From Nocardia sienata NBRC 100364 (GTDB lineage: Bacteria > Actinomycetota > Actinomycetes > Mycobacteriales > Mycobacteriaceae): a DNA stretch of 64,000 nt. A model generated the notes under the pieces. The model did not search any database. It was not told the origin of the DNA and was given only the letters and a program-made list of their open reading frames with translations. Shown one piece after another: positions 17,340 through 25,826 of this stretch; within the stretch, counting starts at the first letter, position 1; the number at the start of each line of letters is the position of its first letter. The translations under genes and the position numbers were made by a program. The stretch is from the NCBI RefSeq assembly GCF_001613205.1, contig NZ_BDBX01000004.1, forward strand, positions 485,109-549,108, read 5' to 3'.

Positions 17340-17699
17340 GCTCACTCCTCGCCGCCTCGAGTACCGCTACACCTCACGACGGGAGCGGCCGAAGCCAGAG
17401 ACCCCGGAAATGTGACAGACCACGTTACGGTGGACGATCTCCAGCGTATTACTGGTTACCCGCATGGTCGATAGGCGTACAGGGCAAGAAACGAACACGA
17501 CAGCGAACCGGCGAGACCCAGTAGCGACCCTTTCGCCGGTTCGCGCTCGGGCGGTCCCGCACGGCCGGCCTCGATCGGCACTACCGCCCGGCACACGCAC
17601 AACTCGCATTCGCGCAGCGTGTGGAGTCGCGGTCCCGCCCGCGAGCCCTCGGTGAGAGTTCCGCCGAATAACGACGCCGAGCGGCGGAGCGCCGGCGGT
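17340..17699 (-). other. Upstream region of the gas-vesicle operon
   Basis: About 360 bp without a credible gene between the P450 stop and the first gvp gene. It holds the ribosome-binding site GAGGAG (near 17346), a hairpin that probably ends the P450 transcript, and presumably the gvp promoter. I could not find a convincing -35/-10 pair or a SigB/SigF-type box here. Confidence 0.5.
17503..17544 (-). terminator. Hairpin after the P450 gene
   Basis: Perfect 12-bp arms (GCGAACCGGCGA and TCGCCGGTTCGC) enclose an 18-base loop. It lies about 155 bp past the P450 stop and upstream of the gvp operon, so it could insulate the two transcripts. There is no T-run. Confidence 0.45.
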
Positions 17700-19079
17700 T
17701 CAATTACGGAGCAAGGTGATCGGCAGGCCGTCCTTGGGGAACGGCAGCGAGTGATAGTCCATCGGTGGCACGTAGCGGGGATCGACGGTCCAGTGGTACT
17801 CGCGCAGCAACTTGTGCATGATCGCCTTCACCTCCAGACCCCCGAAGTACATTCCGATGCATTTGTGTACACCGCCGCCGAACGGTTCCCACGCGAAGCG
17901 GTGCGATTTGTCCTCGCGGCGTTCGGGACCGAATCGGTCGGGGTCGAAGGACAGCGGATCGGTCCAGTAGTCGTCCATGAGATGGGTGAACTGGATACCC
18001 ACGATGACATCGGTGCCGGCGGGGATACGAACGCCCTCGACCACGGTGTCCTTCACCGCGTACCGGACCAGCACCGGGACCGGAGCCCGCAGGCGTAGCG
18101 CCTCCCGCATCACCAGATCGATCGACACCAGCTTGTCCAGCTCGGCCATCGAGGGCGTCGGCCCGAGGGTGAGCGCCTCGGCCCGGCAGCGCTCCTGCCA
18201 GTCCGGATGCTGCCCGAGGTACTGCAGGATGGTGGAGGTGGTGATGGTGGAGGTGTCGTGGGCCGCCATCATCAGGAAGATCATATGGTTGACCACGTCG
18301 TCGTCACCGAACCGCTCGCCGTCCTCGTCCTCGACGTGGCAGAGCACCGAGAAGATGTCGTCGGTCCGCTCGGCGCGTTTGGCGGGCAGGTAATGACGGA
18401 GGAAGTCCTCGAGCACCTTGCGGCCGCGATAGGCCCGGCCCCACCGCGTGAACGGCGCGTTGATGCGGACGATCCCGGCGGCGGCCTGCACACAGGCGAT
18501 GAACGCTTTGTTGATTCGGTCCATCTCGGCCTGTCCGGTGTCCTGCACGCCGCCCATGAACAGATCCGCGGCGATATCGAGGGTGAGCTGCTTGAGTTTC
18601 CAGTACGACGGGAACTCGGTGCCTTCTTCCCAGGCCGCCACACCCTGTTCGATGGCCGGGTGCAGACGCTGGGTGTAGGCCTCGAGGCGTGTTCTCGTGA
18701 ACGCCTCCTGCATGATTCGCCGGTGCGCCAGGTGCTCCTCGAAATCGATGAGCATGAGACCGCGGTGGAAGAACGGGCCGACGAGTTCGGACCAGGCCGG
18801 CTCGTTGGCGAACGCCTTGTCCTTGTTCTGTAGTGCCGCCCCGCAGGCATCGGGCCCGAGCAGCATCACCGCGTTCTTACCGAGCGCGCGGAACGGCGCC
18901 ACCGGGCCGTAGCGCTCCCAGCGGCCGCGGCACAGCGCGACCGGATCCTTGGCGTACTCCAGCACCTGCCCGAGCAGGGGTAATCCGCGGTCGTCGCGGT
19001 GCTGGACCGGGATCGGGCGCGTGGCCGCCGGCCCCGTCGTAACGGCTTCCTCGCGTGGCTCCAGGGCCTCGGCCTTCAT
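17700..19079 (-). CDS. Cytochrome P450
   Basis: A 459-residue cytochrome P450. The I-helix oxygen-binding motif is AAHDTST, the ExxR pair is in MREALRLRAP, and the heme-binding loop is FGGGVHKCIGMYFG with the axial Cys. Length and the FGGGVHKCIG variant fit P450 groups close to the CYP51/CYP136-like actinobacterial families that act on lipids or sterols. Substrate and redox partners cannot be read, and no ferredoxin gene is adjacent. It is divergent from a TetR regulator, which probably controls it. Confidence 0.88.
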   Translation of the reverse strand: MKAEALEPREEAVTTGPAATRPIPVQHRDDRGLPLLGQVLEYAKDPVALCRGRWERYGPVAPFRALGKNAVMLLGPDACGAALQNKDKAFANEPAWSELVGPFFHRGLMLIDFEEHLAHRRIMQEAFTRTRLEAYTQRLHPAIEQGVAAWEEGTEFPSYWKLKQLTLDIAADLFMGGVQDTGQAEMDRINKAFIACVQAAAGIVRINAPFTRWGRAYRGRKVLEDFLRHYLPAKRAERTDDIFSVLCHVEDEDGERFGDDDVVNHMIFLMMAAHDTSTITTSTILQYLGQHPDWQERCRAEALTLGPTPSMAELDKLVSIDLVMREALRLRAPVPVLVRYAVKDTVVEGVRIPAGTDVIVGIQFTHLMDDYWTDPLSFDPDRFGPERREDKSHRFAWEPFGGGVHKCIGMYFGGLEVKAIMHKLLREYHWTVDPRYVPPMDYHSLPFPKDGLPITLLRN

Positions 19080-19186
19080 CTGCTCACCTCATGCTGGTGT
19101 GGCGGTGGTCACGTCCAGACTGATTCAGGAAGGGCATCCTGTCAACCTTGGTTCGGCGATTGCTGTGGCATGCTGAGGATGTGGCC

Positions 19187-19792
19187 GTGCAATCGGGGAT
19201 CTACCGGGGCGTCAGCGCGGCCGATCGCGCCGCCGAACGCCGCGCCCGGCTACTCGAGGCGGGCCTGACCGTCTGGGCGGATCCGGACACGCGGACCACG
19301 ATGACCGCCGTCTGCGCCGCGGCGGGATTGAGCGAGCGCTATTTCTACGAAAGCTTTTCCGGGCTGGGCGCCTTGCTCGAGGCCGTGATGGACGGGATCG
19401 CGGCAGAGATCGAGGAGACCAGCCGACGGGCCGCCGAACACGCCGGCCCGGACCCGGCCGCGCGGGCCCGGGCCTCGATCCGCGCATTCGTCCAACAGCT
19501 GATCGATGATCCACGCAAGGGCCGGGTCGCCATCGTCGAGTCGGTCGCGATACCGGAATTACGCCGGCGCCGAACCGAACTCCTGCGCCACCTCGCCCAC
19601 CAGTCGGCGCTGGAGGCGCGGGAATTCTTCGGCCCCCGCGACCGCAGCGAGAACGCCGACGAAACAGCCGGCCTGCTCTTCGTCGGCGGTATGGCCGAAC
19701 TCGTCACCGCCTGGCTCGACGGCACTCTGCGGGCGTCCGCGGACGAGGTGATCGACGCGGCGTCGCGCGCCCTGGTCGGCCTCTATCGCTGA
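19187..19792 (+). CDS. TetR-family transcriptional regulator
   Basis: A 201-residue TetR repressor. The N-terminal DNA-binding domain shows RRARLLEAGLTVWADPDTRT and the helix-turn-helix VCAAAGLSERYFYESFSGLG, followed by a variable helical ligand domain. The GTG at 19187 is chosen because GAGGA lies 7 bases upstream; a GTG at 19181 and TTG at 19148 are less well placed. Divergent transcription from the P450 gene, with about 107 bp between them, suggests local control of the P450 and of itself. Confidence 0.85.
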   Translation: MQSGIYRGVSAADRAAERRARLLEAGLTVWADPDTRTTMTAVCAAAGLSERYFYESFSGLGALLEAVMDGIAAEIEETSRRAAEHAGPDPAARARASIRAFVQQLIDDPRKGRVAIVESVAIPELRRRRTELLRHLAHQSALEAREFFGPRDRSENADETAGLLFVGGMAELVTAWLDGTLRASADEVIDAASRALVGLYR

Positions 19793-19846
19793 CCCTGCCG
19801 CCGGAACACGCGTTACATATCGGCCACCCACCGACACCACGGTGTA

Positions 19847-20326
19847 TCAGGCTGCGGCGGCCCGCTGGTCGGACGCGCCCGCGGAGCGCGAGTTCCGGTA
19901 GGGCAGGACGAACTGATACAGCCCGGAGAAGAAGAGCAGGGCGAGCGGGATCAGTGGGAGATAGGACACCCAGACGACGGGCTCCGGAATCGAGAGTGCA
20001 ACAAAGGTGGCCGGCACGGCCACCGTGAACGCGACGGCCGCCCAGCGATGCAACTGCCGGACCCGGCTTCCGGACGGACGATCGAGCGACTGCGCGGCGG
20101 ACCGCGGCGTGATACCCACCGGTTCCCCGTCACGCCGGAGCGCGACGAGGGACCTGGCGTACAGGTAGGCACCGGAAAAGAAAAGGAGAGCGAGCGGCGG
20201 AAGCGACAGATAGGACACCCACTCCGGTCCTTGAAGCGCCGGCACCACGACGGTGATCACCAGGGCCACCGTGAAAATCATCGCCAGCACCCGGTGCGCC
20301 CGCCGAAGCCACCCGTTCCAGTTCAT
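19847..20326 (-). CDS. Four-helix membrane protein with internal duplication
   Basis: A 159-residue membrane protein of unknown function. Its two halves are clear repeats: RRAHRVLAMIFTVAL pairs with RQLHRWAAVAFTVAV, and WVSYLSLPPLALLFFSGAYL pairs with WVSYLPLIPLALLFFSGLYQ. Each half contributes two transmembrane helices with a conserved His-Arg at the start. The ATG at 20326 follows GAGGAGGACG; the longer frame from 20479 has no supporting features. It ends close to the TetR gene in convergent orientation. Confidence 0.7.
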   Translation of the reverse strand: MNWNGWLRRAHRVLAMIFTVALVITVVVPALQGPEWVSYLSLPPLALLFFSGAYLYARSLVALRRDGEPVGITPRSAAQSLDRPSGSRVRQLHRWAAVAFTVAVPATFVALSIPEPVVWVSYLPLIPLALLFFSGLYQFVLPYRNSRSAGASDQRAAAA

Positions 20327-20559
20327 CGCGTCCTCCTCACAAGCTTCGCAGTTCCCGGCGATCTGCCGCGCGAATGTCGATGCGGACGACGTTATTGCGG
20401 AGCCTTCGACCAGCGCTTCTCGATTCCTGATCACTTCCCGGTACTCGGCGAGCCGCTCGAACGGGTATCGGAGCCGCATGGCCGGCCGAGCCGACCGGCC
20501 CGCGTCGCGGGCCGCGGCGGCCGGATTCGCGGCGCGGGCCGTGTGCTTGGCTGTCGGAT

Positions 20560-21555
20560 ATGAGGTGGAATCCGGTTCGAGTGGGTATCGGGGCGCTGGC
20601 CTGGGCAGCCACCCTCGCCGGAGCCGCCGGGGTGGGTCTGCACTTCAGCCGCTCGAGTTCCCGCCTGCTCGTGCTCGCGGCTTCGGGGGCGCCGTATCTG
20701 ATGGGTTGCGCACTCATCGGGGCAGCGGTGTTCGCCGCCGGGCGGCGCTGGGGCGGTGTGGGGTTGACCGGGGTGATCGCCGCCGCCGGAATCTGGACGC
20801 AGGCCCCTCTCTACACCGGCGTTCGGGGCGACGACCATGGCTACACGGTCAAAGTGATGCAGGCCAATCTTCTCTTCGACGGGGCAGATCCGCGCGCGCT
20901 GGTCGACGAGGTGCGTGCCCGGAAGGTCGAGATACTCACCGTCGACGAACTGACCCCGGCCGCGGTCGCGGCACTCGCCCGGGCCGGACTCGACGAGGCA
21001 CTGCCCCACCGACATCTCTCCCCCGGACGGACCGCTGCCGGAACCGGGATCTGGAGCAGTCACCCGCTCTCCGACACCGTCGAGTACGACAGGTTCGTGC
21101 TGAACCAGCTCTCGGCGACCGCGGCGCTCCCGGAGGTCGGGCCGGTGGCGGTGTACGCGTTCCACCCGGTACCGCCTGTGTACGGGACATCGGTGTGGGC
21201 GGACGAGCTGTCACGGCTGCGCGCGATCCTGGAACGCGCGCCCGCGGACCGGCCGGTGATCGTCGGCGGTGATTTCAACGCGACCTACGACCATGCGCAG
21301 TACCGCGCGCTGTCATCCGGTCGGTTCGCCGACGCCGCCGTACAGGCGGGGGCCGGACACCTGGTCACCTACCCGACCGATAAGGGGTGGCCCCCGCTGG
21401 TGGGCATCGACCATATCCTGATCGCGGGCGGTCGTGCGGTGGAAGTCGAGACAGTGGGCCTGCCCGGCACGGATCACCGGGCCCTCGTGGCCCGGATCCA
21501 GCTGTCCGGGGGCAATACGCCGAGCACCGGCCGCGGCTCCGGCGGCGACCGATGA
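20560..21555 (+). CDS. Membrane-anchored endonuclease/exonuclease/phosphatase family protein
   Basis: A 331-residue EEP-superfamily metal-dependent phosphohydrolase. The first 80 residues hold about three hydrophobic helices, and the catalytic domain follows outside the membrane. Catalytic motifs are KVMQANLLFDG (about 97-107), TVDELTP (the metal-ligand Glu), GGDFNATYDH (Asp and Asn), GIDHILI and the C-terminal GTDHRAL. Similar actinobacterial proteins are annotated as EEP-domain proteins with no known substrate (lipid or nucleic-acid phosphodiesters are possible). Confidence 0.83.
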   Translation: MRWNPVRVGIGALAWAATLAGAAGVGLHFSRSSSRLLVLAASGAPYLMGCALIGAAVFAAGRRWGGVGLTGVIAAAGIWTQAPLYTGVRGDDHGYTVKVMQANLLFDGADPRALVDEVRARKVEILTVDELTPAAVAALARAGLDEALPHRHLSPGRTAAGTGIWSSHPLSDTVEYDRFVLNQLSATAALPEVGPVAVYAFHPVPPVYGTSVWADELSRLRAILERAPADRPVIVGGDFNATYDHAQYRALSSGRFADAAVQAGAGHLVTYPTDKGWPPLVGIDHILIAGGRAVEVETVGLPGTDHRALVARIQLSGGNTPSTGRGSGGDR

Positions 21556-21820
21556 CAACCGGCGCCGGACCGCGTCACCCGCGAAGGGTTTGCGCGCGGC
21601 CGAACCCGGACTTCCGGGTCGGCCGGCGCGCACCGGCGCCGAGTTCGCCTCTCGGAGATTCGAATCGCGCGAGCGCGGTCGCGGCGCGGCGCCGGTGTCT
21701 CGCCCGCCGATATCCGTCCGGACCGCTGCTAGCATCCGCTGTGCCGTCGTCGCCGATACGCGCCGGTCGCGCCGCGACGGGATAGCCCTGACGACCGGCC
21801 GCGAAGGTGGAGACTTTTCG

Positions 21821-22690
21821 ATGACTACTCGTGCCGAGGTGTTCACTACCGCCGCCGAATTGGCGGAAACGATCGCCTCCGGGAAACCGGTGACGCTGCT
21901 GGACGTGCGGTGGCGGCTGGACCGCCCCGATGGGCGCGCCGACTATCGGGCCGGGCACCTGCCCGGCGCCGTCTACGCCGATCTGGACAGCGAACTGTCC
22001 GATCACTCGGTGACCGGCCGCGGGCGCCACCCACTACCCGACGGTGCGGCACTGCAACGGAGACTGCGTGCCTGGGGCGTCCGCGACGGCGTCCCGGTCG
22101 TGGTCTACGACGACTGGAATCGCGCCGGTTCGGCCCGCGCCTGGTGGGTGCTCACCGCCGCCGGACTGCCCGATGTCCGTATCCTCGACGGCGGTCTGAC
22201 GGCATGGCGAGAGTTCGGCGGGGTCCTCGACAGCGGCCAGGTGTTCCCGGCGCCCGGCGACGCCACCGTGACCCGGCCGGACCTCTACACCGGTGCGCGC
22301 GATGTCGTGACGGCGGAGGAATTGGCCGATCTCGCCGCACAGGGATCACTCGTCGATGTCCGGGCTCCGGAGCGATACCGGGGCGAGAACGAACCGGTCG
22401 ATCCCGTGGCCGGCCATATCCCGGGGGCACGCAATGTTCCCGCGACGGCACTGCTCGACGAATCCGGACGCTTTCTCCCGGACCAGGAGATCCTCGCCCG
22501 GTATCCGGCCGGCGACCCGGCTCGGCCGCTCGCCGTCTACTGCGGTTCGGGCGTGACGGCCGCGATCGCCGTCGCCGCGCTCACCGCGGCCGGGCGGGAG
22601 GCGAGCCTGTTCCCCGGTTCTTGGTCGCAGTGGAGCGCGGATCCGTCCAATCCCGTAGAGATCGGCGACCCGTCGGCGCCGGGGATCTGA
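21821..22690 (+). CDS. Thiosulfate/3-mercaptopyruvate sulfurtransferase
   Basis: A 289-residue tandem-rhodanese sulfurtransferase. The first domain (about 10-140) contains TLLDVRW, YRAGHLPGAVYADLDSEL and VVYDDWNRAGSARAWWVL and is the non-catalytic copy. The second (about 165-280) has SLVDVRAPERYRGENEPVDP, IPGARNVP and the active loop YCGSGVTAAI with the catalytic Cys. The CGSGVTA loop fits thiosulfate:cyanide or 3-mercaptopyruvate sulfurtransferases. The ATG at 21821 is taken as start because the upstream frame overlaps the EEP gene. Confidence 0.88.
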   Translation: MTTRAEVFTTAAELAETIASGKPVTLLDVRWRLDRPDGRADYRAGHLPGAVYADLDSELSDHSVTGRGRHPLPDGAALQRRLRAWGVRDGVPVVVYDDWNRAGSARAWWVLTAAGLPDVRILDGGLTAWREFGGVLDSGQVFPAPGDATVTRPDLYTGARDVVTAEELADLAAQGSLVDVRAPERYRGENEPVDPVAGHIPGARNVPATALLDESGRFLPDQEILARYPAGDPARPLAVYCGSGVTAAIAVAALTAAGREASLFPGSWSQWSADPSNPVEIGDPSAPGI

Positions 22691-22925
22691 GACCGCGGAT
22701 CCTGCCGCACATTCACGACTCCCGCACGCCCCGGCCCCCGGCGACACCGAGCACCGTGGTGGTGAGCTCGGTGCCACGGCGAAGGCGTAGCGCGCCCGGC
22801 CGCCCTGCCGGCAGCGCGGATACCGTCGGCGCGGGCAACTGAGCACCAGTCGCCCGTCCGTGTCCGTTCATCGAACCGGCAACACGGGCGGGCGACGTGC
22901 CACGAAAGTCGTCGGTGCGCGTTGC

Positions 22926-22931
22926 TAGGGT
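22926..22931 (+). promoter_or_regulatory. -10 box of a leaderless transcript
   Basis: TAGGGT ends 6 bases before the ATG at 22938, and no ribosome-binding site is present. Transcription would start at or next to the start codon, as is common in actinobacteria. Confidence 0.5.
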
Positions 22932-22937
22932 GACGCC

Positions 22938-23309
22938 ATGGCCGAAACGCCACTGACCAGGTTGCGCGGACTGTGCACTGCGCTCCCCGAGACCTCCGAG
23001 CGGATCAGTCACGGCGAACCCACCTGGTTCATCCGGGGGAGGAAAACCTTCGTGACCTACGCCGACCACCATCACAGCGATCGGCTGGGTTTCTGGTGCG
23101 CCGCGCCGCCCGGCGCCCAAGAAGCCATGGTGAGCGCCGAACCCGAACGATTCTTCCGGCCGCCCTATGTAGGTCATCGCGGCTGGCTCGGGGTCTATTT
23201 GGATGTATCGGTCGATTGGGCGGAGATCGGCGAGATCGTGGTCGACGCCTACCGCACCGTCGCCCCGAAGACACTGGTGTCCCGGCTGGACGAAAGCGGG
23301 CCCGGGTAG
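22938..23309 (+). CDS. MmcQ/YjbR family protein
   Basis: A 123-residue MmcQ/YjbR family protein, a small fold with a CyaY-like DNA-binding surface and unknown function. Typical features are ALPETSERISHGEPTWFIRG near the N-terminus, VTYADHHH, and FFRPPYVGHRGWLGVYLD followed by the C-terminal DAYRTVAPKTL. It has no Shine-Dalgarno sequence and is probably translated from a leaderless message. Confidence 0.85.
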   Translation: MAETPLTRLRGLCTALPETSERISHGEPTWFIRGRKTFVTYADHHHSDRLGFWCAAPPGAQEAMVSAEPERFFRPPYVGHRGWLGVYLDVSVDWAEIGEIVVDAYRTVAPKTLVSRLDESGPG

Positions 23310-23761
23310 CGACCGCGGCGCCGGCTGGTGTGGAGTTATGGGCCGTCCGCACATTTTGATCGGTGGTCGCTGCGGTCCCGCTGCCGATCCGGCTTCGCTC
23401 CCTCGTGAAGTCCCCAGGCGCACAGAAGGATCGACTACGCGTGAATTCCCACCCGGGCCGGGCCGTGCCGCCTCGCCGATCCGTAGCACATGACGGACTG
23501 CGTGTGGGCTCCCGTCCCCGGTCGGCGACGGGAGCCCGCGAGTTGACCGGGCCGCAGCGGCATGGTTTCGAACGAACGGTGCGGACCGGCCCGGGTGGCC
23601 GGTCACGAGACGCCCGAAGGGTAGCGGTTCTGGCCGCGCAGTGGGAGCAAACGCGCGGGCTTCGGGTCGGGCCGGACCATCGAGATCAGCGTCATCCCGG
23701 ATGAGGCTCGGGGCCTGACCCGCGCGGTGCGGTGACGACGACGCCCCGCGCGCGGCCCATG
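23310..23761 (+). other. Gene-free stretch
   Basis: No ORF here looks like a real gene. The only structure is the hairpin at 23506-23537. The stretch leads into the remnant cluster at 23762-24301. Confidence 0.5.
23506..23537 (+). terminator. Strong hairpin, possible terminator
   Basis: Perfect 11-bp arms (GGGCTCCCGTC and GACGGGAGCCC) flank a 10-base loop in an otherwise gene-free stretch. It lies about 200 bp downstream of the YjbR gene. Direction is not certain and no T-tract follows. Confidence 0.4.
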
Positions 23762-24043
23762 TCAGTACGAACGCCAGTTGCCCGCCGCCGGCACGTCGCC
23801 GAATGCCGGAACGTGGTCGGCGACCCAATCGGCGTAGGTGCGCGCCGGCCGGCCGAGGCTTTCGGCGAGATCACCTGTCAGCACGGCGTTCCCGCCGGCC
23901 CGGGCGAATGCCTGACCGGCCAGTGCCCCGTCCGCGAATTCCGCGGTGGCCCCGGCGGCGAGCGTATGTTCCCGGGCGGTGCTCTCGGCGATATGGGTCA
24001 CCTCGACCGGGTGTCCGAGCGCGGCGGCGAGTGCGGCGGCCTG
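23762..24043 (-). pseudogene. C-terminal remnant of an NmrA-like NAD(P)-binding oxidoreductase
   Basis: About 93 in-frame residues look like the C-terminal end of an NmrA/azoreductase-type protein: ALAAALGHPVEV, then AREHTLAAGATAEFADGAL and GRPARTYADWVADHVPAF. The whole Rossmann part is missing. An in-frame ATG-like start at 24001 exists, but the remaining piece could not bind NAD(P). It abuts the HxlR remnant at 24040. Confidence 0.65.
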
Positions 24044-24108
24044 TCACGCATCGTCGCGAGGACGAGTTCCAGCGACTGCCCGAGCTCGGTCAGTCCGTAC
24101 GCACGCCT
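24040..24108 (-). pseudogene. HxlR-family regulator remnant
   Basis: A 23-residue stretch, RRAYGLTELGQSLELVLATM plus RDR, matches the C-terminal wing and helix of HxlR regulators. No helix-turn-helix remains upstream. HxlR genes often sit beside NmrA-type oxidoreductases, so this may be a collapsed former pair. Confidence 0.5.
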
Positions 24109-24301
24109 GATCGCCGCCGCGGTCGCCGATTCCCGGCTGCGCGTACCGACTCTCGCGCTGGGCGCCGACAGCGTCGGTAGCGCACTGTACCGGCAATCGA
24201 GTACGGTCAGCGACGATCTCGTCGGCCGGCTGATCCCGGCGTGCGGCCACATCATCCCGCTCGACCGCCCCGACGCACTGCTCGCCGAGGTCGTTCCCCC
24301 T
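24104..24301 (+). pseudogene. C-terminal remnant of an alpha/beta hydrolase
   Basis: About 66 residues on the plus strand resemble the C-terminus of an alpha/beta hydrolase: VPTLALGADSVGSALYRQ, then VSDDLVGRLIPACGHIIPLD with the catalytic-His-type CGH. The nucleophile elbow and N-terminal two-thirds are absent. It starts where the HxlR remnant ends on the other strand. Confidence 0.6.
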
Positions 24302-24396
24302 TCCTACGCTGATCGCGGCGGGTTCATCCGCCACTCGATTGCCGATCCCCGATCTCCGGTCGAACCACCCCCGGCGGCGTAGCGGTCGCGATGTCC

Positions 24397-24402
24397 TAGT
24401 GT
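24397..24402 (+). promoter_or_regulatory. -10 box of a leaderless transcript
   Basis: TAGTGT ends 7 bases before the ATG at 24410. There is no ribosome-binding site, so the message is probably leaderless. Confidence 0.5.
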
Positions 24403-24409
24403 CGGATCC

Positions 24410-25117
24410 ATGGAGGTGGATCGCGCCGAATCGGCGCGAACAACGGCACTGCTGGATGCCGAGGCCAAGGCCGCGGCCCTGTTCGACGAAGTGGTGGCCC
24501 GCGGTCTCATCGCTCCCGGCGGCACCGAGTCCGCAGTCGGCGAGGCCGTAGGCGATCTCGCGTACGAAATGTTCGGCATCCGCCGCTTCTGGCACAAACG
24601 TATCGTCCGCGCCGGCGTGAACACCCTCGAGCCCTACGCGGCGAACCCGCCGGACCGGGTCATCGGCGCGGACGATATCTGCTTCCTCGACTTCGGGCCG
24701 ATCTTCGCCGAATGGGAAGCCGATTTCGGCCGCACCTACGTACTCGGCGACGACCCGGCCAAACTCGCGGTACGCGATGCCCTCGAACCACTGTGGGAAC
24801 GGGTCCGCCACCACTTCGCCACCCATCCAGCAATCACCGGCGCGCAACTGTACGACTGGACCGTCGCGCGGGCCGCCGAGCAGGGCTGGGCCTTCACCGC
24901 CCCCATTGCGGGCCACTTGATCGGGGAGTTCCCGCACAAGCAGATCTCCGGCACCGAGGTCACGTCCTATATCGCGCCCGGATCCGATATTCCCATGCGT
25001 CGCACCGACCCCACCGGCCGCACCTGCCATTGGATCCTGGAGATCCATCTCGTCGACCGCGAACGGGGTTTCGGCGGATTCTTCGAGCAGCTTCTGGATC
25101 TGCGGCCACCCGCGTAG
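24410..25117 (+). CDS. M24-family metallopeptidase-like protein
   Basis: A 235-residue pita-bread-fold protein of the M24 family (Xaa-Pro aminopeptidase or methionine aminopeptidase relatives). Candidate metal ligands are the two Asp in CFLDFGPIFAEWEADFGRTY, His in IAGHLIGEFPHK and Glu in WILEIHLVD. There is no separate creatinase N-terminal domain, so it is shorter than Xaa-Pro dipeptidases. Activity and substrate are uncertain. Confidence 0.75.
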   Translation: MEVDRAESARTTALLDAEAKAAALFDEVVARGLIAPGGTESAVGEAVGDLAYEMFGIRRFWHKRIVRAGVNTLEPYAANPPDRVIGADDICFLDFGPIFAEWEADFGRTYVLGDDPAKLAVRDALEPLWERVRHHFATHPAITGAQLYDWTVARAAEQGWAFTAPIAGHLIGEFPHKQISGTEVTSYIAPGSDIPMRRTDPTGRTCHWILEIHLVDRERGFGGFFEQLLDLRPPA

Positions 25118-25136
25118 CTCTCCACCCGGACGCGGT

Positions 25137-25541
25137 TCACAGGACCGGAATATCGGGCGGCAGTTGCAGCGCCACCATGATCAGGGAGTGGATGCGGGCG
25201 CTGATCACCGCCAGCAGGCCGTGGATCTCGGCCGGAGCGGTCTCGGCGGCGGCGTGCAGGAGTTTCAGGTCCTGGTCGATACGGTCCAGCACATGCCCGA
25301 TATCGCCGGGGTCGGCGGTGAGCGCGGTGGCGATCTCCTCCAGGGGCAACCCCTGCGCCTCGAGCCGGCGGATGAGGTGGACCCGGGCGATATCGGCGGC
25401 GTTGTAGAGCCGGTAGTTACCGGTCGTGCGTTCGGCCGGTGCCAGCAGCCCCAGGCCGGTGTAGTAGTCGATGGTGCGGGCGCTGACCTCGGCGCGGGCA
25501 GCGAACTCACCGATCCTGAGCAGCGACTCGGGCACGGGCAC
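25137..25541 (-). CDS. MerR-family regulator
   Basis: A 134-residue MerR regulator. The winged helix-turn-helix LLRIGEFAARAEVSARTIDY and the wing TGNYRLYNAADIARVHLIRR are clear, followed by a dimerisation helix. The effector domain is only about 50 residues and has no Cys, so it is not a metal sensor of the classic type. It is divergent from a short ORF at 25592, whose former partner gene may have been lost. Confidence 0.85.
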   Translation of the reverse strand: MPVPESLLRIGEFAARAEVSARTIDYYTGLGLLAPAERTTGNYRLYNAADIARVHLIRRLEAQGLPLEEIATALTADPGDIGHVLDRIDQDLKLLHAAAETAPAEIHGLLAVISARIHSLIMVALQLPPDIPVL

Positions 25542-25578
25542 CTCCTTCTGCCACCGTCAACCATACAGTGGTGCGTGC

Positions 25579-25584
25579 TAGTGT
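25579..25584 (+). promoter_or_regulatory. -10 box divergent from the MerR gene
   Basis: TAGTGT ends 7 bases before an ATG at 25592, giving a leaderless arrangement. The sequence just upstream (ACCATACAGTGGT near 25560-25574) has short inverted arms that the MerR protein could bind. Confidence 0.4.
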
Positions 25585-25591
25585 CGGATAT

Positions 25592-25672
25592 ATGTCCGCA
25601 CGAGGGACTCGGCAAACGCGCAGCGTCACCGGCACCGAACGGCCGGTGGGCAGGACACCCCGCGCGTGCTGA
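25592..25672 (+). CDS. Short ORF, possibly the start of a lost gene
   Basis: A 26-residue frame beginning MSARGTRQTRSV and ending at a TGA. It sits directly behind a good leaderless promoter divergent from the MerR gene, where a regulated target gene would be expected. No family is recognisable. It may be a truncated gene start or chance. Confidence 0.25.
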   Translation: MSARGTRQTRSVTGTERPVGRTPRAC

Positions 25673-25826
25673 GCCGCGACCGGTATCCGCGCCGGGCGAC
25701 CTCCGCGCAGGTATCCGGACGGCCGGTCACGCGAACACCGGGCAACGAAGAACGCCCTCTCGCGGCCGCCCCGACGACCGCGGTGTCGGACAGCCGATGA
25801 CATCCCGAGAATCAGGAGAAGCCGAA

